Part shown: piece by piece, positions 25,863-33,960 of the stretch
How the letters are laid out: the number at the start of each line of letters is the position of its first letter
Numbering within the stretch: the stretch's first letter is position 1
Assembly (NCBI RefSeq): GCF_900163565.1
Contig: NZ_FUHU01000025.1
Coordinates: 1-51,589 of the forward strand
Origin: Agrococcus casei LMG 22410
Lineage (GTDB): Bacteria > Actinomycetota > Actinomycetes > Actinomycetales > Microbacteriaceae
DNA: 51,589 nucleotides
Direction of reading: 5' to 3'
The notes under the pieces: generated by a model
What the model was told of the DNA's origin: nothing
Database searches by the model: none
Seen by the model: only the letters and a program-made list of their open reading frames with translations
Translations under genes and position numbers: made by a program

Positions 25863-26069
25863 ATGTCCACTTCCAACAGTGATGAACGAGGAAACACTCT
25901 CATGAGCCAGTTGCCCGGCTACAGCAATCCCGAGTTCACCGCCGGAACGCAGGGTGAAGCCACGCATCTGGAAATCCTCGGAGGCAGCCTCCGGCAGAGC
26001 GCCCAACGAGTTGTCGTTGGCGAAGTCCGCTCGCAATCACGCAATCCACACTCAGGAATCGAACAGTAG
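25863..26069 (+). pseudogene. chimeric small gene: pilin-like start joined to a cpaF fragment
   Basis: The 68-residue product starts MSTSNSDERGN, like the start of a pilin, and continues PGYSNPEFTAGTQGEATH... through QRVVVGEVR. Residues 18-60 align without gaps to CpaF 356-398 (PGYKDP..., GTRGEVTLLE, QRIIVGELR), with about half the positions identical. It keeps the Walker B part only and cannot be an ATPase. Its leader GGAACCCAATGTCCACT is nearly the same as that of the next gene, flp (GGAAACCCAATGTCTACT). It is most simply a deletion scar between an old flp copy and an old cpaF copy, though it has a ribosome binding site and could be translated. Confidence 0.65.
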
Positions 26070-26078
26070 GGAAACCCA

Positions 26079-26261
26079 ATGTCTACTCTCAGCCGCAAGT
26101 ACAAGCAACTCAAGAACCGCCTGACAAGCCTCGCCCACGACGATCGCGGCGACGTCGTCGAGAAGGTCTTCGTCATCGTCGGCATGGTCATCCTCGCCGT
26201 CGCAGTTATCGCCGCCATCACGGCATTCGTTAACGGTCAGCTCGACCAACTGCCCGGCTAG
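26079..26261 (+). CDS. flp: Flp-type major pilin
   Basis: The 60-residue product has a basic leader ending in DDRG (residue 24), followed by DVVEKVFVIVGMVILAVAVIAAITAFV, the hydrophobic helix on which pilins pack. Cleavage after Gly24 by the prepilin peptidase encoded at 32052 is expected. The conserved Glu falls at mature position 4, whereas Flp pilins usually have it at position 5 followed by Tyr. It lies between the cpaF fragment and tadE. Confidence 0.75.
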   Translation: MSTLSRKYKQLKNRLTSLAHDDRGDVVEKVFVIVGMVILAVAVIAAITAFVNGQLDQLPG

Positions 26262-26269
26262 GACTCAAT

Positions 26270-26680
26270 ATGAGCACGCGCAACACTCGTCCTTGGCGAC
26301 GCGGAACCTCCCGCCTCGCCAAGGACGAACGCGGCTCAGCAACGATTGAAACGCTGCTCATAACCCCGCTGCTGCTGCTGCTGATCCTTGCCATCGTGCA
26401 AGGCGCGACGTACTTCAACGCCCGCACCACAGCGCACTCCGTCGCCGATACCGCCTACCAGGAACAGCGACTCTATGGAGCAGAACACAATGACGGCCTC
26501 ACCGCCGCCAATGACCTACTGGACGATGTCACAGCAATCGAGAACGGCGCAGCAACCGTCACGCAAAGCCCCACAACGGTGACGGTCACCGTCACCGGGG
26601 AAGTCCCCACCATCGTCCCCGGCATCGACTGGACCATCACATCAGTCGTCACCGGACCCCGCGAACGGTGGGCCGACTAA
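26270..26680 (+). CDS. tadE: TadE-like pseudopilin
   Basis: The 136-residue product has a leader KDERG, then SATIETLLITPLLLLLILAIVQGATYF, with Glu at mature position 5, the pattern recognised by prepilin peptidases. The rest is an outside domain (AENGAATVTQSPTTVTVTVTG type beta-rich). TadE proteins are minor pseudopilins that help start the pilus. The stop codon overlaps the next start as TAATG. Confidence 0.8.
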   Translation: MSTRNTRPWRRGTSRLAKDERGSATIETLLITPLLLLLILAIVQGATYFNARTTAHSVADTAYQEQRLYGAEHNDGLTAANDLLDDVTAIENGAATVTQSPTTVTVTVTGEVPTIVPGIDWTITSVVTGPRERWAD

Positions 26681-27120
26681 TGCTGCGCACCCTCACCCGC
26701 CTCCGCCGCGACGACAACGGATCCGCCACCGTCGAGATCGTCATCCTCGCACCGGTATTCCTCATGGTGCTACTGCTCATCGTCGGCCTCGGCCGCATCC
26801 AAATGGCCGGCAACAGCACCGAATCAGCCGCCGGCAACGGAGCACGCGCTGCAACGCTGCAAGGAGACCAAGCCAGCGCCGACAACGCAGCAGAACAAGC
26901 AGTGCGCGACTCACTCACCAGCAACGGAATCAACTGCCAGCAGCTCACCATCAACCTCGATACCAGCGCAGTCGAAAACCAGCTCGGACAAGTCGGCACT
27001 GTCACAGTCGACATCACCTGCGTCGTCTCCCTCAGCGACATCTCAGTCCCAGGACTCCCCGGCAACTACACCCTCAACGCCACAGGAACCAGCCCCATCA
27101 ACCCCTACTCGGAGCGCTGA
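26680..27120 (+). CDS. second TadE/TadF-like pseudopilin
   Basis: The ATG at 26680 shares a base with the previous stop (TAATG), giving 146 residues; a GTG at 26668 is an alternative. The leader ends in DDNG and is followed by SATVEIVILAPVFLMVLLLIVGLGRI with Glu at mature position 5. The outside part contains two Cys (INCQQL and DITCVV), which may form a disulphide. It is a minor pseudopilin of the same assembly. Confidence 0.75.
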   Translation: MLRTLTRLRRDDNGSATVEIVILAPVFLMVLLLIVGLGRIQMAGNSTESAAGNGARAATLQGDQASADNAAEQAVRDSLTSNGINCQQLTINLDTSAVENQLGQVGTVTVDITCVVSLSDISVPGLPGNYTLNATGTSPINPYSER

Positions 27121-27126
27121 AACACT

Positions 27127-27558
27127 ATGCGAACACCCCGCGTTTACGACTTTCTTCGCAAACTTCGCACCGATCAAAACGGCGAAGCCAGCGTCTGGGC
27201 CGTCCTCCTCATCGTGCCGCTGATCGTCACCGCTGGCCTCGTCTTCGACGCCGCAGCACAAACCCAAGCCAAAAGTGAAGCAGCCCAAATAGCAGCAGGA
27301 GCAGCACGCGCTGGAACCTCCGCACTCGGCGGCCAGCTCACCGACCCCACCGACTACAGCTTCGCTCCCGGCCAAGCCCAAGCAGCAGCCGAAAGCTACC
27401 TCACACAATCCGGCGTCGACGGCACCGTCACCGTCGCGGGCGGAACCATCACAGTCACCGTCAACAACCCCATCGACACGACGTTCGTCAGCCTCATCGG
27501 CATCAACGAACTCCCAGCCAGCGCCACCAGTGCTGCAGAGCTCATCACCGGCGAATAA
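27127..27558 (+). CDS. TadE/TadG-like pilus-assembly protein
   Basis: The 143-residue product has a leader ending DQNG followed by EASVWAVLLIVPLIVTAGLVFDAAAQTQAKSEAAQIAAGAARAG. The hydrophobic segment and the helical heptads after it match the TadG/Rv3660c-type small proteins. The Glu at mature position 5 is replaced by Trp, so processing is uncertain. It is followed 14 bp later by the lipoprotein gene. Confidence 0.65.
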   Translation: MRTPRVYDFLRKLRTDQNGEASVWAVLLIVPLIVTAGLVFDAAAQTQAKSEAAQIAAGAARAGTSALGGQLTDPTDYSFAPGQAQAAAESYLTQSGVDGTVTVAGGTITVTVNNPIDTTFVSLIGINELPASATSAAELITGE

Positions 27559-27572
27559 GGAGCAGCCCAATC

Positions 27573-28199
27573 ATGAACCGACGCACACGCACCAGCACCC
27601 GCTGGATCACAGCCAGCGCGCTCGCACTCGCGCTGCCACTCCTCGCCGCCTGCAGCGGAGACACAGACCCCACGCAGAGCCCCTCAGAGACGACACCGCC
27701 AAGCGAAAGCGCCACGGCGACCCCCAGCGAGACCGAACGCGACCCGCTCACGCCTCCCACGTTCGAGAGCCCCGAAAGCGAAGAGCAAGCTGCCGAAGAC
27801 GCCAAAGAGGCTGCGGTCGCATTCAACGAAGCTCATGTACCGATCGAACAAGCAAGGGACTCTCAGGCGCTCAGACAGTACCTCGGCGACGAGGCGCTCA
27901 TCGAGTGGCAGGGACAACTCGACAACATCATCGAGTTTGATGTGACCATCGAGGGCAAGATCACGTTCACCCCAAACGATGCGGTCACCGTGTCCTCTAG
28001 CAAAGGGAACTCTGAGTTCGGACTCGCGACTGTCTCCGGCTGCGTTGATCTAAGCGAGTACATCTTCCAGGGACCCGACCAGGATCCCTTGGAGTGGCCC
28101 AACGATGGCAAGCGTCCGTACCTCTACGACCTTGCATATCAGGGAGACACTGGTATCTGGAAGATTCTTTCGTCCTACGAAATGGAGGGGACATGCTGA
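27573..28199 (+). CDS. lipoprotein with a probable NTF2-like domain
   Basis: AAGGAG precedes the ATG. The 208-residue product has a signal peptide with lipobox LLAAC (Cys about 27), then a Ser/Thr/Pro/Glu-rich linker (to about residue 70) and a small alpha+beta domain that starts AAVAFNEAHVPIEQA and ends DTGIWKILSSYEMEGTC, a pattern seen in NTF2-like lipoproteins. It may help anchor or assemble the pilus outside the membrane. It overlaps the next gene by 7 nt. Confidence 0.65.
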   Translation: MNRRTRTSTRWITASALALALPLLAACSGDTDPTQSPSETTPPSESATATPSETERDPLTPPTFESPESEEQAAEDAKEAAVAFNEAHVPIEQARDSQALRQYLGDEALIEWQGQLDNIIEFDVTIEGKITFTPNDAVTVSSSKGNSEFGLATVSGCVDLSEYIFQGPDQDPLEWPNDGKRPYLYDLAYQGDTGIWKILSSYEMEGTC

Positions 28200-29131
28200 C
28201 CAAGACGTTCACACGCGCGCTAGCAACATTTGCGGCAGTGCTCCTCCTCGGAACAATCGCACAAACCGCACACGCAGGATACGGAGAGTGCTCCTACGAC
28301 GGCGACGGCAAGCTGGTGTGCGAAGTGAATGACCCTGGCACTCCTGGTGACAGCGGGAACATCCCCGGCGACATCCCGTTCACGGTTGGACCGAAGACCT
28401 GTGAGAGTGATCGCGTCGAAGACAAGATCCCATGCACGAACGGTTCTGAGGACTGGTGGAACACCGAGAAGCAGTGCTATGTCAGTGTCTCTGATCCGCA
28501 GCGCCCTCGCCCAGCCGGGGCAAGCCAGTCCGGCGCTTGGTACGACTGCGACGCAACGATCATTCCCGCCGACGAGGCACCAATCTATGGCGACACGTAC
28601 CAGTTCTGGTCCGACGAGCCGCCGCCGGGGATCTCTTGGTACAGCCCCGAGCAGGCCGCCCGGCAACTGATCTCCACATTCCAGCTACGCCCAGCCAGCC
28701 CTGGTATCGCGCCGCCGGCAGGTGTCGCTGACGCGTGGACCTCCGTGGGCTTCCAAATGTGGATGTGGGCCGACGATCCCTCCGCGCTGTCCTATGGCCC
28801 GTACACGGAGACCGCAACGCTTGGTGGCGTGACCGTCACCGCTCGAGCCACAACGTCGTTGATCGAATGGGACATGGGCAACGGTGACACCGTCAACTGT
28901 GGCGCCGGCACCGAGCCCCCGTCCAACGCAACCATCAACGATGTCTCGCCGAACTGCGGATACGTCTACACGCAGACCGGCACGTTCACGATCACACCGA
29001 CGTCGTTCTGGGTCGTCGACTGGAACGGTGGGGGAGAGAGCGGCCAGATCCGCTTCGCACTCACTGGCGACGGACGCACCATCGAAGTCGGCGAACTTCA
29101 GTCCGTCAACGTCCCTGTGCCGGGATCATGA
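28193..29131 (+). CDS. secreted protein with a PKD-like domain
   Basis: The ATG at 28193 follows GGAGG, giving 312 residues. A signal peptide ends near AQTAHA (about residue 28). The mature part contains eight or so Cys and, near residues 225-275, WDMGNGDTVNC...CGYVYTQTGTFTIT, the typical PKD-type repeat with its WDFGDG-like turn. It may be a tip adhesin or surface component of the Tad pilus; that is inferred from its place. Confidence 0.6.
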   Translation: MLTKTFTRALATFAAVLLLGTIAQTAHAGYGECSYDGDGKLVCEVNDPGTPGDSGNIPGDIPFTVGPKTCESDRVEDKIPCTNGSEDWWNTEKQCYVSVSDPQRPRPAGASQSGAWYDCDATIIPADEAPIYGDTYQFWSDEPPPGISWYSPEQAARQLISTFQLRPASPGIAPPAGVADAWTSVGFQMWMWADDPSALSYGPYTETATLGGVTVTARATTSLIEWDMGNGDTVNCGAGTEPPSNATINDVSPNCGYVYTQTGTFTITPTSFWVVDWNGGGESGQIRFALTGDGRTIEVGELQSVNVPVPGS

Positions 29132-29187
29132 ACACCCACATCATCACCGACCTCGCTCCCACACTGAGCATTAGGTAAGGAACAACC

Positions 29188-32055
29188 ATGCGATTCCTCC
29201 GAGGCATCTCCGCACTTGCAGTCCTGACAGCAATCCTGGGCGGCGTCCCGTACCTGCTTGCGCTGCTGGCCGGCAACCCGATCCCATCGGTCGACCAACT
29301 GATGCAGGCCGCGACCATGCCAGATCTCGATGGGTCGTTCTTCATCGGGCATGTACTGCCCATCATCGGCTGGATCGCATGGGCCACGTTCGCGATCGCG
29401 TTCCTCGTCGAGCTACCAGCGCAGCTGCGTTCGATCGAAGCGCCTCGCATCACAATTCTGCTCCCGCAGCAGGCCGCAATCCGTCCTCTGATCGCAGCAG
29501 TGCTGATCATGTTCAGCGCAGCAGGCGGCATCGCAGGTAGCGCCACCGCAGCGGAAGCCCAGGAAACCTACCCGCAGGCAGCATCCGCCAGCATCAGCCA
29601 GACGATGCACAAGGCCGCACCAGCACCGCTACAGCAGCAGAACCTCAGCGACGAGACCCAGACACAGGAGCCTGAACACGCCGAGGTCGTCGTCGAAGCA
29701 GGAGACTCGCTCTGGGGGATCGCGGAGACGGAGCTTGGTGACGGGCAGCGATTCACGGAACTGTTCGATGCGACACAGGGCCAAGACCAGCCGGTGATGG
29801 GAGAGATCTCCGACCCCGATCTCATCCATCCCGGCCAAATCGTCTACATGCCGGGAGACAACAGCAGCAGCGAAGCTCCTACAGAAGCTCCGACGCCAGA
29901 GCACGAGGCCGTGGAACAGGAACCGTCGGAAGCGGCACAGGAGCCCGCACACGAGCAGGCAGCCCCCGCTGACGCCGTCGACGAGCAGACGACAGCGTCA
30001 GGTGTCGAGATCGCCCCCACAGCGACGGCGCCTGCACCCACACCCATCGCTGAAGCATCCGACACCGACGACTCAACAACTGCCGAGGATGAGTCCGGCA
30101 GCGACATCGACTGGGCCGGGATCGCCACCACCACCGGCGGCATCGGCCTCGTACTCGCCGGCGGCATCCTCTCCGTACTCGGCGGCCGCCGCTTGGTCCA
30201 GCGACGTCGACGACGTCAGGGAGAGCGCATCGCGCTGCCCGACGAGACGATGAGCACCATCGAACTCGAGCTGCGTGCGGTCGAAGAGCCCCTCACGATG
30301 CTGCACCTGGACCAGGCGCTGCGCCACCTAGCAGCACACGCGCAACGCACCAGCACACCCCTGCCGCAGCTCTACGCTGTCCGTCTCGCCGACGACGAGA
30401 TCAGCCTGTATCTCCACGACGCAGCAGAACTGCCCGCCCCATTCGTGTGCGCAGCCGATGACCGCACCGCATGGGTGATCTCCATCACCGACGTCCCCCA
30501 GCTCGAGCACACCCCATCCGCTCCATTCCCAGCCCTCGTCTCTCTCGGCCGCGACAGCTCAGGCGCACACATCCTGGTCGACCTCGAATACCTCGGGGCT
30601 CTACACCTGCGCGGTGACGAAGAACTCGCCAACCGTGCGATGACAGCCCTCGCTGCCGAACTCGCGACCACACGTTGGGGCGAGAACCTGCGCGTCACAC
30701 TCGTCGGCTTTGCACCCGGCCTTCCAGCAGCACTCGGCACCAACCGCATCCGACACGTCGACGACCTCGAGGTACTGCTGACCGAGCTGCAGAACCTCGC
30801 CACTGAGACCGAACGCGTCTTCAACGAAGAGGGATACACCTCCCTCGGCCACGCCCGCACAGCCGGAACAACCGCCGAAGAATGGCCACCAGAGATCATC
30901 CTGCTGGGCCAGGACCTCGAGCACGAGCAACGCGATCGCCTCAGCGACCTGGTCAGCCGCATCCCGCGCGTAGGGATCGCCGCAGTATCCCGTGACCAAG
31001 TCGCAGGGGAGTGGGCGCTGGAAATCGAATCCGCCCAATCCGCGATGCTCGCACCGCTCGAGCTACCGATCGAGCCCCAGATCGTCTCCGACGACGAATA
31101 CGAAGCGATCATGGAACTGCTCGAGCAGTCCACACACGACCCCGTCGCAGGCCCCGCCTGGGCGCAAACGAGCGAACACGAAGAACCCACGCTCACTGAT
31201 GTGGAGATCGCCTCCGTCAGCGCAGCACTCAGCAACGCCACAGACCAGAGCACCACAGAGACAGCCGATGATGACACCCGTGATGCAGTCGAGGAAACCG
31301 TCACCGCCGTCGAGCACGACGGCCCCTACATCAAACTGCTCGGCACCGTCGAGATGATCGACTGGCGCGGCGAGAAGCCCACCCCGAACATCCGCCCCTA
31401 CGTCGAAGTCGCTGCACTGCTGACGTTGAAGCCCGGCCTCGATGCCGCCGGCGTTCACGAAGCGCTCTGGCCCGGAGAAGCCCACAACGCATCCGGCGCC
31501 ACCCCACGCCGCAACTCACTCATCTCACGCACCCGACGCCTCCTCGGCACCGACGACAACGGCACGTTCTACCTGCCCAAGAACCGGTACGAAACCCACG
31601 GCGTCCGCACCGACTGGCAGGACTGGCTCGACATAGTCGGCGACCTCGAAACCGCCACGACGGGGCAGCTCAAATCAGCCCTCAAGCTCGTCACCGGACA
31701 ACCCATCAGTGGTGTCGCGAACCGCAAATGGGGATGGTCAGAACTCATGCGAGAAGAAATGCTCGCGAGCATCAGCGACGTGGCCGCAGAAGTCGCCCGA
31801 CGCGCCTTCGAAACTGGAGACACCGCCACCGCCCGCCATGCCGGCAGCATCGGACGCACCGTCGACCCCGCTCGCGAGATCCATTGGCGAGACTCGCTCC
31901 GCGCCGAACACATGGCCGGCAACCGCGAAGGCACCCAACAGATGCTCAAGCAGTTCTACAGCCACCTCGACAACATCGACGAAGCCGGCGAACCCGTCGA
32001 CCAGGAGACCATCGACCTCATCGACGAGCTCACACAACGACAGCTGACAGCATGA
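29188..32055 (+). CDS. membrane LysM protein with C-terminal SARP/BTAD-type regulatory domain
   Basis: The 955-residue protein begins with three membrane helices (about 5-27, 53-74, 98-118). A LysM domain follows (about 165-222; VVVEAGDSLWGIAE ... LIHPGQIVYMPG). After an acidic Pro-rich linker there is a fourth helix (about 311-333) and a basic stop-transfer run. The rest is cytoplasmic; it ends with a winged-helix (about 710-790, IKLLGTVEMIDWRG, WPGEAHNASGATPRRNSLISRTRRLLG) and a bacterial transcriptional activator (BTAD) TPR-like domain to 955. It could bind peptidoglycan outside and respond inside. It directly precedes the prepilin peptidase gene. Confidence 0.75.
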   Translation: MRFLRGISALAVLTAILGGVPYLLALLAGNPIPSVDQLMQAATMPDLDGSFFIGHVLPIIGWIAWATFAIAFLVELPAQLRSIEAPRITILLPQQAAIRPLIAAVLIMFSAAGGIAGSATAAEAQETYPQAASASISQTMHKAAPAPLQQQNLSDETQTQEPEHAEVVVEAGDSLWGIAETELGDGQRFTELFDATQGQDQPVMGEISDPDLIHPGQIVYMPGDNSSSEAPTEAPTPEHEAVEQEPSEAAQEPAHEQAAPADAVDEQTTASGVEIAPTATAPAPTPIAEASDTDDSTTAEDESGSDIDWAGIATTTGGIGLVLAGGILSVLGGRRLVQRRRRRQGERIALPDETMSTIELELRAVEEPLTMLHLDQALRHLAAHAQRTSTPLPQLYAVRLADDEISLYLHDAAELPAPFVCAADDRTAWVISITDVPQLEHTPSAPFPALVSLGRDSSGAHILVDLEYLGALHLRGDEELANRAMTALAAELATTRWGENLRVTLVGFAPGLPAALGTNRIRHVDDLEVLLTELQNLATETERVFNEEGYTSLGHARTAGTTAEEWPPEIILLGQDLEHEQRDRLSDLVSRIPRVGIAAVSRDQVAGEWALEIESAQSAMLAPLELPIEPQIVSDDEYEAIMELLEQSTHDPVAGPAWAQTSEHEEPTLTDVEIASVSAALSNATDQSTTETADDDTRDAVEETVTAVEHDGPYIKLLGTVEMIDWRGEKPTPNIRPYVEVAALLTLKPGLDAAGVHEALWPGEAHNASGATPRRNSLISRTRRLLGTDDNGTFYLPKNRYETHGVRTDWQDWLDIVGDLETATTGQLKSALKLVTGQPISGVANRKWGWSELMREEMLASISDVAAEVARRAFETGDTATARHAGSIGRTVDPAREIHWRDSLRAEHMAGNREGTQQMLKQFYSHLDNIDEAGEPVDQETIDLIDELTQRQLTA

Positions 32056-32663
32056 CGACGACCGCCGAACCCTCGCTGACGAACTCTGGTCGGCGGGAGC
32101 GCCCTCCAGGACGAGCCAACGACGAGGACGCCACCGCCGCGCATCGACTCCTGTTCGCCGCCGCCGCCGCATCCGCCGGCGCCGCGGCCGCACTCACCGC
32201 GATCACGCTGCAGCTGCAGCCAGCACTCCTGCTTGCCTGGCTGATTGTCCCCGTCACCATCGCCGCGGCTGTCATTGACGCCCGCACAGGACTGATCCCC
32301 AACGCGCTCACAGCGCCCTTGGCAGCAGGAACCGCCGCCTACGTCCTCGTCGTCGCTCCCTTCGACGGGAACCTGCTCACAGCCGCTCTGGCCGGTGCAG
32401 CAGTCTCCGCCATCCTCCACGGTGCCCTCTGGTTCACCGGCGGCTACGGTGGCGGAGACCTGAAACTCTCCATCATCCTCACTGCGGCCGCCGCCACACT
32501 CGGCCTTATTCCCGCAGCGATCGCCATGGCCGCGCCAGCGCTCCTGCTGCTGCCACTGCTGCTTAAACGTCGCATCCAGCGCAAGCCTGACACCAGTACA
32601 CGCCTCGGTCCCTACCTCGCAGCCGGCCTGATCCTCGCCGTCATCGCCGCGATCGCCCTGTGA
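32052..32663 (+). CDS. tadV: prepilin peptidase (TadV/CpaA type)
   Basis: The ATG at 32052 overlaps the previous stop by 4 nt, giving 203 residues. The protein is almost wholly hydrophobic with about six membrane helices. The two catalytic Asp are in VIDARTGLIPN (about 75-85) and the GxGD-type motif YGGGDLKL (about 132-139). It lacks the N-terminal methyltransferase part, as is usual for TadV. It would cut the leaders of Flp and the TadE-like proteins encoded upstream. Confidence 0.85.
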   Translation: MTTTAEPSLTNSGRRERPPGRANDEDATAAHRLLFAAAAASAGAAAALTAITLQLQPALLLAWLIVPVTIAAAVIDARTGLIPNALTAPLAAGTAAYVLVVAPFDGNLLTAALAGAAVSAILHGALWFTGGYGGGDLKLSIILTAAAATLGLIPAAIAMAAPALLLLPLLLKRRIQRKPDTSTRLGPYLAAGLILAVIAAIAL

Positions 32664-32712
32664 CCAGTCCCGCGCACAGGTTCTGCTGCTTGTGAGCACA
32701 GAGCACCACAGC

Positions 32713-32763
32713 TAGACTATTCGCAGTAAACGCAAACGTTTTGCGATTGCTGCGAATAAGGAG
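32713..32763 (+). promoter_or_regulatory. nested palindrome at the HTH/PIN promoter
   Basis: ATTCGCAG (32719-32726) pairs with CTGCGAAT (32750-32757), and inside it CGCAAA (32731-32736) pairs with TTTGCG (32740-32745). A TAGACT-like -10 begins at 32713 and AAGGAG at 32758-32763 precedes the ATG. The symmetry suits autorepression by the HTH antitoxin. Confidence 0.65.
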
Positions 32764-32769
32764 TCAGTT

Positions 32770-33297
32770 ATGTCCGTGAACGAGATCCTCGCCCCGTCGA
32801 CCCATTCCGCCGGCGACGAGCAGCAGCTCTCCCGCGTCTACGACATGCTCACCGCTGAGGACGTTCTGAACCCGCGGCCGCGGCACTACCTGGTTGGTGG
32901 AGCAGGAGACGACCCTGTCGAGCTCCCGCAGGAGGTCTATGAGGTGCTGCGGCACGTCGTGGACGCTATGCGCAAGGGCCTGTCCGTAACTGTTTCGCCG
33001 ACTACGAAGGCCCTGACCACTCAACAGGCCGCTGATCTCCTGGGCATCAGCCGACCCACGCTCATCAAGGCCCTCGACGATGGGCAGCTTCCCTACACGC
33101 GCTCGGGTACGCACCGCCGAATTGCCCTGACCGATGTGATCGACTACCGAGACAGTCGGCGACGGGCGCAGTACGCGGCCATAGCCATGCTCTCGGCAGA
33201 CGTCGACGAATCCAGCGACATCGACGAGACCCTGGCCGACCTACGCCGCGCCCGCAAAGCGGTGGGGGCCAAGCGCCGAGCATCGAAGGCCGGCTGA
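32770..33297 (+). CDS. HTH (excisionase/MerR-like) antitoxin
   Basis: The 175-residue product has a central HTH of the excisionase type: ALTTQQAADLLGISRPTLIKALDDGQLPYTRSGTHRRIALTDVIDY (about 82-126). A helical C-terminus (RRARKAVGAKRRASK) is basic. Proteins of this kind paired with PIN toxins act as antitoxins and repressors. The next gene, 11 bp downstream, encodes the PIN protein. Confidence 0.8.
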   Translation: MSVNEILAPSTHSAGDEQQLSRVYDMLTAEDVLNPRPRHYLVGGAGDDPVELPQEVYEVLRHVVDAMRKGLSVTVSPTTKALTTQQAADLLGISRPTLIKALDDGQLPYTRSGTHRRIALTDVIDYRDSRRRAQYAAIAMLSADVDESSDIDETLADLRRARKAVGAKRRASKAG

Positions 33298-33308
33298 CAT
33301 AGGCTGGC

Positions 33309-33911
33309 GTGGTGTTCTCCGCCGTCCTCGATACCAGCGTGCTCTGGCCCAGCTTGCAGCGCGACTTCCTGCTGTCGCTGGCCGCAGAGAATACGTATTC
33401 CCCGAAGTGGAGCACTGCGATCCTCGACGAGCTCGTCTTTCACGAGGCCGAGAAGCTGGTGAGGCGCGGAACTGCCACAGATGAGGCAGAACGGACCGCT
33501 AAGCGGCTCATCGGGCAGATGTCTACCGTCTTCGATGACGCTCTGGTCACGGACTGGGAGCCGCTCGACGGCACCTATGGCCTGCCAGATCCTGATGACG
33601 AGCATGTCCTGGCCGCAGCGGTCATGTGCAGCGCCGAGGTGATCGTCACCGAGAACCTCAAGCACTTTCCCGCTTCGAAGCTGCCCGCACAGATCCGGGC
33701 AGTCCCAGCCCGCGACTTCGTCTACGACACCGTGCGCGCACATCTCACGCAGTCGTGTCGGGCGGTGATGGCGATCTGCGACCGCAGCGGACGACGCGGC
33801 CCGAAGCTCTCTGCGGCCGACCTCCTGACGATCCTGGAGGATCGATACAAGATGACCAAGGCAGTGGAGCTGCTGGCCGCAGCGCCGGCGCTGCGTGAGC
33901 ACCTGGACTGA
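33309..33911 (+). CDS. PIN-domain ribonuclease toxin
   Basis: The 200-residue product begins with VVFSAVLDTSVLWP, with the first catalytic Asp of PIN nucleases, and continues with DELVFHE, DPDDEHVLAAA and VTENLKHFP, which supply the other acidic residues. The C-terminus (about 140-200) is helical. VapC-like toxins cut RNA. It begins with GTG; the adjacent GTG at 33312 is an alternative. It pairs with the upstream HTH antitoxin as a stabilisation module. Confidence 0.8.
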   Translation: MVFSAVLDTSVLWPSLQRDFLLSLAAENTYSPKWSTAILDELVFHEAEKLVRRGTATDEAERTAKRLIGQMSTVFDDALVTDWEPLDGTYGLPDPDDEHVLAAAVMCSAEVIVTENLKHFPASKLPAQIRAVPARDFVYDTVRAHLTQSCRAVMAICDRSGRRGPKLSAADLLTILEDRYKMTKAVELLAAAPALREHLD

Positions 33912-33960
33912 GCTCGCTCCGCAGGCGCTGCAAACGGCACAGAGCGATACTCTTCCAAGC

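Noticed and set aside
33309-33911. Possibility that the HTH/PIN pair is an excisionase/integrase module
   Set aside because: The second protein has PIN acidic motifs and no tyrosine or serine recombinase residues.
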